Below are positions 47,677 to 57,869 of a stretch of DNA of 64,000 bases, one piece after another (the stretch's first letter is position 1; each line of letters opens with the position of its first letter). The notes below the pieces were generated by a model, which worked only from the letters and a program-made list of their open reading frames with translations, was not told where the DNA came from and made no database searches. Source of the DNA: Tieghemiomyces parasiticus (lineage: Eukaryota > Kickxellomycota > Dimargaritomycetes > Dimargaritales > Dimargaritaceae); contig JANBPT010000020.1 of assembly GCA_027575765.1 (NCBI GenBank), positions 1 to 64,000 on the forward strand, in the 5' to 3' direction. A program made the translations under genes and the position numbers.

Positions 47677-48878
47677 GTGGTCGGTCGGGCCTACTACCCG
47701 CCGCTCCGGGGTACCCAATCCCTTCTATCCATCTTCTACCCCCCACGTTCGTTCATTACCGCCGGTCTTCTGTGACCATCACATTCGCTTCCATTACTCT
47801 ACCAATCCCCGCTCCACCTTTCCTTTACATCCCACACACCCCTTTTTATCCAAGTTTCGTCCCTACCCCTGTGTTTTCAACGGTCGTAAACATAGTCTTG
47901 ACGCTGCTATGAAGTATAATTACAATAATGATGTCACCACGGGCCACTGAAGCAATTGTATCCGCCTGTATATGGCGGCGGCTCTAAGTTACACTACAAC
48001 TCTATCTCTTTGATCGGTATATCTACCCGACCCAATGACAGCGTCACTACCGATTGCCAATGTCGGCCTAGGGCAAGGCGTCCGAAGCCACTTGCTGGTT
48101 GTCCAAGCTGGAGCCGCCTCCAACATGGCCCCACCTCCCCTTTCGCCACCATTAACTCCACGAAAGGCTTTCCAGGTCCCCTTCTCCGGGTTGATTTTCC
48201 CTTAGCCCTACTGTACCAGCTTCCCTCGTCAGGCCGAAATCCTCACTCTCGGATCATCATTTGGGCCCTATTGCCACGCTGGTCAACCTCATTCCCCACT
48301 TCGCACGCAAACACTGCCATGTACCCCGTACCCACTTGTAGCGGCCAGCCAACCCTACGGTTTCTTCGTTTGGTCAACTATGACTGACACCTTGTGTTGG
48401 TCCAAGTTCAATGCAATGATCTACGGAGGCTCTTACCCCATGGTTCCTGGGCAACTGTGACCTAGCACCCTTTCTGTACCGGTTCCCTTTTTCTGGTGTT
48501 TCCTAATAAGAAACCCCCGCCCCAAACCTGAGTGTTTACATGGTGCGGTCGATCAGTCGACCCTTGCTCGAGGTTCCCATCTCCACAAGCACCCACTTAA
48601 ACACGTACCAATCTGGCCATCAGCTCACCTTTTGGGATGAGAGCAGTGGGGACTCAGGTGGGCTAGGTAAGGGAAATACTACGGTCAAACAGTCGTGCAA
48701 ACTAAGTGGGCCGCACTATTTAATACCGCTGCCCGGCAGTCGACGGGCGGAGTGCAGACACATATCATGTCCTACTTGTTATCCATTGTTCCTCTACTCT
48801 GTAGCCGTATCCATATCTATATTTTACCAATTGAATAGCACCCGGTAGTGGCCCATTTATATTTTGCTCTACTCCACC
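47677..48878. other. Spacer between UBC13 and Thr/Val-rich gene
   Basis: UBC13 3' end, then about 1 kb without a recognisable gene. Plus-strand C/T-rich sequence continues to about 48.3 kb. The ATG frame at 48540-48848 has no domain or codon bias. A TATATTTT word at about 48858 lies about 20 nt before the next ATG, too close for a usual TATA box. Confidence 0.45.
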
Positions 48879-49460
48879 ATGCGCGTTCTTCCGCTTGTAA
48901 TTATGGTGGCGGCTGTGGCCGGAATGAGCCAGCAGTCGCAGCATAGAATTAAGCACCCTGACGGGGCTGTCCAAACACTCCAGGGTCGTGCCGCCGTGTG
49001 CCCGACTTACTGCCCTACCCAGCCCTCCGCCACGGTTAGCGTCACCGAAACGGTATCGACCGTCACGGTACCCGTCAGCGCAGTGTACACTAATGCTCCA
49101 TATTACATTAGTCAAGTCATTACAATCCTGAACGGCGTAGCCACTGAGTATGGTAAAACTGCCACCGTCACCAAGACCACAACTGCCACTCAGACGATTA
49201 CCAAGGCTACCACCGTGGTCGGTACGACTACTGCCACCGTCACCCATGTCCCTGGTGCCATCACGGTGACTTCCACGGCCCGGTCTACGTCCACGGCCGA
49301 CGTAGTGACCACCGTGACGACCACCGTCGGATCCACCAGTACCGTCGTCGGTACGGTCACCCCGACCGTGACCACTACGGCCACCGTCACCAAGACGGCC
49401 ACCGCAACCGCGTCGACGACCGTGACCCGGACTGATATCGTCACGGTCACTAAGGTCTAA
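48879..49460 (+). CDS. Secreted Thr/Val-rich protein, paralog A
   Basis: A single-exon frame of 193 residues from the ATG in CACCATGCG; an in-frame TTG lies further 5'. A signal peptide (about residues 1-16, VLPLVIMVAAVAGM) is followed by a short polar spacer, then CPTYC (Cys41, Cys45), then a body made almost wholly of Thr, Val, Ala and Ser in alternating T-V patterns, suggesting beta structure and heavy O-mannosylation. No GPI signal or transmembrane end is seen. I do not recognise the family; similar Thr-rich chains occur as fungal wall or secreted proteins. From about residue 29 to the stop it is nearly identical to paralog B at 52939, although signal peptides and flanks differ. The Cys-x3-Cys and Thr/Val body also resemble the first half of the I9-bearing protein at 56805-57869. 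Unlike that protein it has no I9 domain. Confidence 0.75.
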   Translation: MRVLPLVIMVAAVAGMSQQSQHRIKHPDGAVQTLQGRAAVCPTYCPTQPSATVSVTETVSTVTVPVSAVYTNAPYYISQVITILNGVATEYGKTATVTKTTTATQTITKATTVVGTTTATVTHVPGAITVTSTARSTSTADVVTTVTTTVGSTSTVVGTVTPTVTTTATVTKTATATASTTVTRTDIVTVTKV

Positions 49461-50061
49461 ATAATCGGCCTTCTGGCTTTCTAGTCCCTTTTCCTTCCTT
49501 TCAAGCAGCATTAGGTCTCCGAGCTGGTTGTTTTAATCTTATAATCTCTTTTTGCGCTCCATGCTGATTAATACTTTACTTTAACCGCCTCCTGAGTGCT
49601 TTAGTACGTTCCATATAATAACTCATAAAACTTTAGGCTCTAGGGCAGAACCCCATAATTCTCGTCAGTTTGAATACTCGTTAAAAAATACAAGGAAGTA
49701 GGAGGGCATCTTCTTACCACTTGTCCCAGCAAAACGACCACTCTAATGCCTAGGATAGTGCAAGCTGTGGACGTCAAGGGGGGAGGCCTTGGGGTTTATC
49801 AAGTAGATTTCCCAAGTTCCGGGCATGGGGGCGTAAAAATCTCCCCACCGTGCTTGAGATGGCCTGGCGGAGTGTTGGCTCAAGGCCGAGGTGCTGATCA
49901 GCAAGCGTTGGAGCCCCGCCGGGCCCGTTGGCGTGCATTTCGTAGGATAGCTACTCATCCTTCGGCCATCCGTACTCCCTACCCAACTTTTTTCGCCGTT
50001 CGTTTGTACTGCATTTAGCCCTTTACTCACATTACCCTCATCACTCACGCAACCCGTCGTA
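49461..50061. other. Spacer/CCT2 promoter
   Basis: AT-rich 3' flank of paralog A to about 49.7 kb, then the CCT2 promoter and leader, with C/T-rich plus strand just before the ATG exon. No other gene seen. Confidence 0.5.
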
Positions 50062-51995
50062 ATGGTAAGGCCAGCTTGCCATGATCCATGAACCTAAACA
50101 GATTCCCGAGCTGGGATGCACTAGCGACGCTGGAAAAGGGCATCCGCAAAGAAAATGTGGACCGGCCAAAATGTACAACGACCAACACCATCGTTAACCC
50201 CTAACGCGTTTCCTCGGTCTTTAACAATCCCATACCCACCCTTTAGTCGCTAGGCCCCGTCCAGATCTTCGGCGAGAACGCCCAGCAGGAGCGTGCCGAG
50301 AATGCTCGCCTGGTAAGTCACATCGCGAGTTTCCATTTCGGGTGGCCCAATAAGTATTCTTCTCGGGAGACTCTGGGTAACACCCTAGGTCACTCCCAGA
50401 CCCGTCCATCCTTCACCCACGGGCTCACCCTGCTGTATCTCCTTCTCACAATTTTGCATACCTTCTCCCCCTCTCCGCAGAGCAACATCATCGGTGCCAT
50501 CGCCGTGGGCGACCTGGTTAAGAGCACTTTGGGTCCCAAGGGCATGGATAAAATTTTGCAATCCAGCAGCAAGGGCGATATGCTGGTCACTAATGACGGC
50601 GCTACTATCCTCAAGTCGATCGCTCTTGACAACGCCGCCGCTAAGGTGCTGGTCAACATTTCTAAGGTCCAGGACGACGAGGTGGGCGACGGCACTACCT
50701 CCGTGTGCGTACTGGCCTCCGAGTTTCTGCGCCAGGCCGAAGAGCTGATCAATCAGAAAATCCACCCGCAGACCATCATTGACGGTTTCCGTCTGGCCAC
50801 CACCGCTGCCCATGAGGCGCTACGGGCCGCGGCTGTCGATAACTCTCAGGACCGGGCCGCCTTCCGCGCCGATCTGATCAACATCGCCCGCACCACATTG
50901 AGCTCGAAGGTGCTGAGCCACGACAAGGAATACTTCGCTAACCTAGCCGTGGACGCCGTACTACGCCTGGGTGGGAGCACCAACCTGGAACACATCCAGA
51001 TCATCAAGAAGGTTGGCGGTCGCCTCACAGACTCGTACCTCGACGAGGGCTTCATCCTGGACAAGAAGATCGGTGTCAACCAGCCTAAGCGGATCGAGAA
51101 CGCCCGCATCCTGATTGCCAACACGCCCATGGACACGGACAAGATCAAGGTGTTTGGCGCCCGGCTCAAGGTGGAGGCCACGGGCCAGCTGGCCGAGCTG
51201 GAGCGTGCCGAGCGCGAGAAGATGCGTGCTAAGGTTGAAAAGATCCAGGCCCACGGCATCAACTGCTTTGTCAACCGTCAGCTCATCTACAACTGGCCCG
51301 AGCAGCTTTTCGCCGATTCAGGGATCATGGCCATCGAGCACGCCGACTTTGACGGCGTGGAGCGCCTAGCCCTGGTCACGGGCGGCGAGATTGTTTCTAC
51401 CTTCGATCACCCAGAGCTGGTCAAGGTGGGCCACTGCGACCTGATCGAGGAGATCATCATTGGCGAGGACCGCCTCATTAAGTTCTCCGGGGTGGCCGGC
51501 AGCCGGGCTTGCACGGTGGTACTCCGCGCAGCCACCACCCAGCTCCTGGACGAGGCCGAGCGGTCCCTCCACGACGCCCTCAGCGTACTCTCCCAGACGG
51601 TCAAGGAGCCCCGTACCGTCCTGGGTGGCGGGTGCGCCGAGACTCTCATGTCCAAAGCCGTCGACGCCCTGGCCGCCACCACGGCCGGCAAACGCGCCAT
51701 CGCCGTGGAGGCCTTCGCCAAGGGCCTGCGCCAGATGCCGACCATCCTGGCCGATAACGCTGGGTTTGACAGCTCCGACCTGGTGGCCAAGCTCCGCGCC
51801 GCCCACTACGCCGACCAGAACAATGCCGGCCTCGATATGGACAAGGGAATCGTGGGTGACATGCGCGCCCTCGGTATCACTGAGTCTTACAAACTCAAGC
51901 GCCAGGTGCTCCTCAGCGCTGCCGAGGCCGCCGAGATGGTGCTGCGTGTTGACGACATTATCCGGTGCGCCCCACGTCAACGCACGGGCATGTAA
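50062..51995 (+). CDS. CCT2: Chaperonin TRiC/CCT subunit beta
   Basis: Three exons: 50062-50064 (only the ATG), 50247-50312 and 50481-51995, for 527 residues, the normal length. All joins are phase 0 with GTAAGG...TAG and GTAAGT...CAG introns of 182 and 168 nt. The spliced N terminus reads [14 protein letters not shown], then [15 protein letters not shown], matching beta subunits. Group II chaperonin motifs are LGPKGMDK (about 40), NDGATIL and GDGTTS (92-97, with the catalytic Asp). [18 protein letters not shown] and GLDMDKG are beta-type. The ring complex of eight subunits folds actin, tubulin and WD-repeat proteins in the cytosol using ATP. The first intron directly after the start codon means 5' leader and ATG share an exon. 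The gene sits between the two near-identical Thr/Val-rich paralogs. An unlikely alternative start would skip the conserved N terminus. Confidence 0.95.
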
Positions 51996-52938
51996 GGCAG
52001 AGAATAGGTACTAGTCTGCAGGGACGGGTGGGTCGCCGTCACTCGTCCTCCGCTCGACGCTTACCCTGTACCGTTAGGCCTCTCTTCTCCATGCTATACG
52101 GAATCGACAGTTTGAGCCGGCCCAATTTTTCATCGTGCCATTTTAAGGGGGTGGGATCCATCCCCGCCCGGATATCTCCTTTTTTACTATTCATCAACTG
52201 CAGCATAAACATTTTGGTGCCTAATTCGCCTACACCTGGTGGCCCCAGTTTACAAAATTCACCCGGTCTACACTCAAATGCCAACCAGGCCGCGGTTGTA
52301 CCCTGCCATGACTTAGCGCAAAGTTGATCTTGAATAACTCCATAGTGAACAGGCGCCGGTGGGATGTGCCGCTCTCGCAGATTTTCTGGTTAGTGTGAAG
52401 GGCAGTTCTGATGTGCCCTACCAGGAGGTTTTGAGGGTAGGTCTATGGTCTAGCGGCATCCAAAGAACAAACGGTAGTGGACACGACCCCCTCTCCTTTA
52501 TACACTCTGTCAATCTTCACCTAGGCTACCTGTAATTATGACTTAATCCCTGAAACGTAACAACTTAAGGCACCCCCCTCCCTCTCCACCGTTACACTGG
52601 CCTGCCACTCTTGTTTTCGAGGAGAGGTTTAAGTTCGGGTGGAGGAGCTCATCTTGCCACTTTCTGGCGCACCATCAACAGGACGAGGGCCGGGCGGTCC
52701 TCCTGCTCCTCCCTCCCCACCTTCATGGGAGCCAACAACTCGACGTAGACCTGAGCGGGACAGTGCGACGTAGATAAAACCGAGTGAGGATCCATCCCAT
52801 TTTTTTAAGCGTATAGATTATTTAAGGTCATCCTGAACAATTACTCTCCCCCGTTTAAAGTTGTCGTTAATTTCCCCTCCCTCAATCTCCCAGTGTCCTT
52901 TCATTTATAATTTTGATTACACGTAGTCCGACTACATA
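51996..52938. other. Spacer between CCT2 and paralog B
   Basis: CCT2 3' region and promoter of paralog B. A minus-strand frame (52039-52284, ending RRAEDE then stop) is coding-like in composition but has no ATG at its start and no family match. AT-rich sequence from about 52.8 kb with TTATTTAAG near 52817 and TTTATAAT near 52905 may serve as the promoter of paralog B. Confidence 0.4.
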
Positions 52939-53544
52939 ATGCGTATCTACATTCCCGTCGCCCTTTTAGCTGTCGCCGTCGCTGTCGCCGCGGTAGACTC
53001 TCAGTTTCTGGGACCGAACATCCATCATAGCGACCGTCATGCCGGCGGGGCTGTCCAAACACTCCAGGGCCGCGCCGCCGTGTGCCCGACTTACTGTCCT
53101 ACCCAGCCCTCCGCCACGGTTAGCGTCACCGAAACGGTATCGACCGTCACGGTACCCGTCAGCGCGGTGTATACTAATACTCCATATTACACTAGTCAAG
53201 TCACTACAATCCTGAATGGCGTGGCCACTGAGTATGGTAAAACTGCCACCGTCACCAAGACCACAACTGCCACTCAGACGATTACCAAGGCTACCACCGT
53301 GGTCGGTACGACTACTGCCACCGTCACCCATGTCCCTGGTGCCATCACGGTGACTTCCACGGCCCGGTCTACGTCCACGGCCGACGTAGTGATCACCGTG
53401 ACGACCACCGTCGGATCCACCAGTACCGTCGTCGGTACGGTCACCCCGACCGTGACCACTACGGCCACCGTCACCAAGACGGCCACCGCAACCGCGTCGA
53501 CGACCGTGACCTGGACTGATATCGTCACGGTCACTAAGGCTTGA
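52939..53544 (+). CDS. Secreted Thr/Val-rich protein, paralog B
   Basis: A single-exon ATG frame of 201 residues. The signal peptide (IPVALLAVAVAVAAV, cleavage after about 19) differs from that of paralog A, as does the His-rich spacer (NIHHSDRH). From GGAVQTLQGRAAVCPTYC (Cys49, Cys53) to the stop, protein and DNA are nearly identical to paralog A. Changes are few, for example Ile to Thr near the YYTSQ block and Arg to Trp near the end. The similarity stops abruptly at the stop codons. The body is Thr/Val repeats, expected to be beta-rich and O-glycosylated. Function is unknown; secretion is inferred from the signal peptide. CCT2 lies between the two copies, both on the same strand. Confidence 0.78.
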   Translation: MRIYIPVALLAVAVAVAAVDSQFLGPNIHHSDRHAGGAVQTLQGRAAVCPTYCPTQPSATVSVTETVSTVTVPVSAVYTNTPYYTSQVTTILNGVATEYGKTATVTKTTTATQTITKATTVVGTTTATVTHVPGAITVTSTARSTSTADVVITVTTTVGSTSTVVGTVTPTVTTTATVTKTATATASTTVTWTDIVTVTKA

Positions 53545-54752
53545 GCTCGGCCCCTCAATACTTATAATTATATGCTTGTTACTGAAGTTGATATCACTCT
53601 AACCTTAATGAACTCGACTATTTTTCATACAGGTTTATGCATGACCCCTAGTCTGCTTTGGGAGGCCAACACGCACGTAATCAGGGCGGAGTCGGGTGCG
53701 AGGTAAGAGGGTGGTTCTACCATAGAGCGAAGCCTATACTATAGGGCGATTGTTAGCCTCATAATTCGACGTGCTGACAATCCCCTGCAAGACTAAGTGG
53801 GCGTTGGTCTATCGTCGCCGTGGGGTGCTGAACCCCTGTGCACTGTAGGGGTGTCGAAATGAAAGGGATTGGCTTCAACTTAACTTTATGTGGGCAACTC
53901 AAGGATCCTCAACGCTGTGTAGCGGTACTAAGGGGTAAGCAGAATGCTGACGGCGATCTAGGTCCCCATCCAGGAGGAGAGGTTCTCACGGAGACGTTTA
54001 TCTCTCATGGCCAAGCAATGGTCTGGCATGCTTTGTTGTCTGTCAAACGGCTGTGAGAGTCGTGTATTTTTATATACTCCTGTCCCGCAGACGGTGAAAT
54101 TCGTTTATTGTGGAGGTCAAGCGTGGGTGAACATTATACAGCACAAAATGAGGTTGTTTCGTCTCGACAGTCAACAAAAGGGACGATCAGTCTTCATCTG
54201 GGTAGCAGTGAAAGACATGTATAATGCGGGATAGAGCCACGTGCCGTGATTTTTATAATATTGTTTTTTTTTGAAGACAGTGATTCTTGCGACTGGTCAG
54301 TATGCTAGGAAGGCTAAACACCAACAGCAACGGCTCCTATTCCCTTGGATCACAGGGCATTCGCTGTGTCATTTGTTTATATTGGAATCGGGGGGACTAC
54401 AAGCGGCTAAACAGCAGCGCTTTCGGAACTAATGGCGAAAGAGACCAACCTGCTCGCTTCATTCTGCAAAGCTAATATTCGGACCCTATGGGTAATAAAA
54501 AAACATCACAGCTGACTCCAAACTGTGCCCTATTGTCGCAGTGAATTTAGCGTTGAAGATTAAAATTAGGAAGCATTGAAGGGTGCACGGGGAACTGAAT
54601 CCAAACATTCTGCGAAGCCCGTCATTAGGATCTGGGAAATACGTAAAACTATTAGTAAATGAACACATAATACGGAGCGAGGAGGGCTGTCGATCTAGCC
54701 GACTGTGGCTGACATGCGTATAATGGTTTAAATTGGCTTCTGCTCTCCCGTA
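53545..54752. other. AT-rich spacer, no supported gene
   Basis: 3' flank of paralog B and of the next minus-strand gene. Short ATG or non-ATG frames (53838-54056, 54007-54234) carry no domain, signal peptide or codon bias. Confidence 0.5.
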
Positions 54753-55524
54753 TTAGACCGGCCCCACCGCCGTGTCAGCTGTGATACTCGCTACTCCCGA
54801 AATGCGGGAAATCTGCTGCTTGTAGCTGTTGGGCAGGTCGATGGCCACGCCATTCAGCAGGAGAGTGTAGTTTGCTCCCACCACGTACGGGATGTTCCAG
54901 CTGGTGATGGCGTTAAAAAAATTCGTACGTGAAGTGGTCCCCTGAGTGGTTCCATAGTTTCCTTTGAACATAACAATGTAGAACTGGTGGTCAGCGTTGC
55001 TGAAGGTAGGGACCGGGGCCGACGAAGTAGTCGTAGCGGATACCAATCCAGTGGAGACCGGCTCGATAGGAGTAGACGTAGCGAGGGTGGTCGACGTCAA
55101 AGTCGCCACCTCAATCGTACTAGTGCAGTTGGCGAGCGATGTGGTCGGGGTAGTTGAAGGGACTACAATTGTTGAAGTGGCCAGGGTAGTTGAAGTGGCT
55201 TCAATTGCTGAAGTGGTCGAACGGCGGTGAGCTGCAGCGGACAAATGTGATTAGGCAGAAGGTGAAGGGAGAGGTGTGTAGTGGAAAATAAAGATTAACA
55301 TCACAATGTGAGCGTATGGTGTGAAGGGACAGAGTGTGTCATGTCCGAGCTCACAGAGGGCCGTGGGTGACGATATGTGTTTGTTGCGACCTGGCAATTG
55401 CTGGCCTGTCTGGGGACTTACGTCGATATCCTCTAGCTACCGAATACTGCACCGCAAGTACAGTACTGATGGCCAGAGCTACCAGTAGGATGGGCGCACC
55501 TGAGCCGCTGAAGGGAAATCGCAT
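54753..55524 (-). CDS. Secreted Ser/Thr-linker I9 inhibitor-like protein
   Basis: Two exons, 55422-55524 and 54753-55231, joined across a 190-nt GTAAGT...CAG intron in phase 1 (C plus CT giving Pro), encode 193 residues. Residues 1-26 include the hydrophobic core ILLVALAISTVLAV, a signal peptide or signal anchor. Residues 35-112 are a Ser/Thr/Pro linker with repeated S-T-T-L-A-T-S units. Residues 114-193 fit the inhibitor I9 fold: FYIVMFKGNYG (first strand), NFFNAITSWNIPYVV (helix and strand), LLNGVAIDLPNS (central block) and ISGVASITAD (last strand). I9 domains inhibit or chaperone subtilisin-family proteases. Here there is no protease domain, so a secreted or wall-tethered inhibitor or an I9-fold ligand is inferred. 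Its I9 part is closest to that of the protein at 56805-57869 (shared NFFN, SW, GV-x-ID, P-x-S). Confidence 0.78.
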
Positions 55525-56804
55525 GGCGGCTGATGGAAAGAGGATGGGAAAATGGTACGCCTTAAGCTGCGTAGTATGAGTATGCGTAGAAGGGAGGTAG
55601 AGAAGCTATTATGGGTCGACTAGACATCAGGACTGCTTGTTTGTTAAATACGATGCACAATGCAGGTCGAGGAATTACTACCGCGGCCGCTGTTGATACC
55701 ACTGGTCGACCTTAGCCCGTCAAGCAGCGTCGCGGGCCAAAGAGGATCCTTACAAGCAAGCATGTGTACCAATACCTGGACCGTATGCCCCTGGATCGCC
55801 GCCATAGCCCTGGTTGGTAACGGTGACCAGTAAGACGAGGCAACAGTGGGAACTGGACTCTCAGCGCTCGTGGTGCTTGATTGTCAACCCCCGGCCCCTG
55901 TCCTACCGCTACCTCCTCCATCCCTTTTCAGTCCTACCTCGAAGTCACAGCGCGCCTCTTGCCCGGTATTGGTAGCGGCAGGGAGTTAGGGAATTGAATC
56001 ACTTGGAGCGGAGTTTCGCCACCATTTTCCTGAATAGGGAAAGTTATTAGAATGGTAGCAATACAATTTAATGACAGGAGCGTCAAGGATACGGAAGGAG
56101 TGTGAGAGGAGAAAGGTTGGAGTTGAAATCCAATGGGAGCGGTCAGCCGTGGAGTACATCGACCAGTCTGTGACCAGGAATGGGATGTTCCACTTACCAT
56201 TCACGCCGTCCCCGCCATACTGGTGGGGGAGAGTCGGCTTCCTCAGTCCGCCTCCGTGCTCACACGGATCCGTGTAATCCGTCGGGCGCTCCTTTCGCAG
56301 GCCCCGGCTGCGAGCTAGACCGTCTTTAAGCCTATAAAAATCCAAGAGCGGCGCTACGATCGCCCCTTCTTCACTAGCCCTGGACACATCCTGGCCAAGT
56401 TGCCCTGCAGCACTTCGCAGAAGCGCGTGCTCATTACATGTGCAGGCCTAATAATCTGTTTACGTATCCTATGATTATAATCGGCCCTTAAATTTTTTCA
56501 TCTCTTTTGGTTTATAGTGCAGAATTTCGAGTCTTCACCGTCGTCCAGGCCAGAGCTACGATAGGCCAGACACAGTGATTATCTTACCGCCGTCTTTCCG
56601 AGATGCTCACGAAGGGTTATCAATTCGAGTTTATTAGGGATGATAGTTCACCGACGCGGCCAGTAAAGGGGCGTCTAAGGAGACTCGAACTGTATCGGGT
56701 ACAGAATTAACACAGTTAAACTTAAAATGAGTCAAAAGGTGGTTGCGGCCTTGAAGTGGAAGCGAAGGGAAGTGGAAGGGTACTGCAAACCCTTAACCTA
56801 GACC
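55525..56804. other. Spacer between the two secreted I9 genes
   Basis: Promoter of the upstream-read I9 gene and 3' flank of the Thr/Val-I9 gene; both are transcribed leftwards. Frames at 55.7-56.4 kb are short, with no domain. AT-rich sequence near 56.45-56.75 kb is probably 3' flank. Confidence 0.45.
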
Positions 56805-57869
56805 TTAAGCCTGGGTAGCCGTGCCAGATATGGCCATTTTAGCGACACCGTTGATCTTAAGGGCAGCAGCAACATGACTGGACGGGAAGTCGATGGAGAC
56901 ACCGTAGAAGAGAACCTTGTAGGTAGATTGTACGCTGTAGGTAATTTTCCAACTCTTGATGGTATTAAAGAAGTTGTTGTAGGACGCAGTACCGGTGGGC
57001 GTGTCATATTCACCGACAAACTCCACGATGTAGTTGGCGTAGGCTGGGGGGTTAACGGGGGTGCCACCGGTAATAGTGGGGGCTTGGCTAGAGGTAGTGC
57101 TGGTTGTTGGCGGTGGGATAGAGGTAGGAGGCACGGTTGTGGTGGTGGTAACAGGGGTGGAGGGCTTCACCGAGGTGCTGTCGACAGCAGTTGAAGTGGA
57201 GGGTACCACCGGAGTAGTGGGCGTGGTGGTGGTGGTCGTTGCAGGAGTGGACGGTACCACCGGAGTAACGGTCACGGTGCTGGTGGTCGTTGCAGCGGTG
57301 GTCTGGGTCAGCGTGGCAGTGGCGGTTACGGTAGCGGTTGCGGTGATAGACAAGGTAGGAGCAGTCACCGTAGATGATACAGTGGTCTTGGTAGTGACCG
57401 TCGCGGTCTTGGTTGTGACCTTGGTGGTCGGTACCACTTCGGTAGTGGTAGTGGTCACGGTACCTCCCGTGGCCGTTTTGGTCACGGTGACTGTAGTGGC
57501 CTGCGAGACGGTTGTGCCCTTAGTGACGGTGGCAGTTTGAGTGGCGGTGACCGTTGTAGTCCCCAGCGGGATGGTAACGGTTGAGTAGCGCATGTCAATG
57601 GTGACGGTGTTAGTTGAGATAGCATAGGGGGGTTGCGTGACGGTAGCCGTATAGACGGTGGTGTAGACAGTCGCCAGGGTAGGGGCCGTGACGGTGACCC
57701 GGTCGGTGACAGTAGGGCCGCAGTTGGCTTGACAGATGATGGATTGAATGACGTTGAGAGTGGGAGTTGCGGCCTGGCGCTGCTCGAGATGAGGCTGCAC
57801 CAATTCACTGGACAGGACGGCAGCGGCCCCGAAGGCCAGTGCGCCCATAAGGGCGGTGAGAAGCTTCAT
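56805..57869 (-). CDS. Secreted Thr/Val-rich protein with C-terminal I9-like domain
   Basis: A single-exon ATG frame of 354 residues. Signal peptide about 1-20 (LLTALMGALAFGAAAVLS). IICQANC gives a Cys-x3-Cys pair (Cys46, Cys50) in the same place as in paralogs A and B. Residues 55-195 are Thr/Val repeats (TVTVTKTATGG type); 200-275 is a Pro/Thr-rich stalk (VPSTPATTTTTT type). Residues 278-354 are an I9-like domain: YIVEFVGEYD, NNFFNTIKSWKITYSV, LFYGVSIDFPSS, INGVAKMAIS. It therefore fuses the body of the A/B family to the domain of the protein at 54753-55524. No transmembrane end. A TATA box at 58001-58007 lies about 130 nt upstream. An extracellular inhibitor of subtilisin-like proteases on a glycosylated stalk is my inference; an adhesin is the alternative. 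Confidence 0.8.
   Translation of the reverse strand: MKLLTALMGALAFGAAAVLSSELVQPHLEQRQAATPTLNVIQSIICQANCGPTVTDRVTVTAPTLATVYTTVYTATVTQPPYAISTNTVTIDMRYSTVTIPLGTTTVTATQTATVTKGTTVSQATTVTVTKTATGGTVTTTTTEVVPTTKVTTKTATVTTKTTVSSTVTAPTLSITATATVTATATLTQTTAATTTSTVTVTPVVPSTPATTTTTTPTTPVVPSTSTAVDSTSVKPSTPVTTTTTVPPTSIPPPTTSTTSSQAPTITGGTPVNPPAYANYIVEFVGEYDTPTGTASYNNFFNTIKSWKITYSVQSTYKVLFYGVSIDFPSSHVAAALKINGVAKMAISGTATQA

Noticed and set aside
49190..49450. Antisense Val/Thr frames in the Thr/Val-rich genes (also 53274-53558 and 57061-57540)
   Set aside because: The repeated ACC/GTC-type codons read as Val/Thr on both strands; these are shadows of the sense genes.
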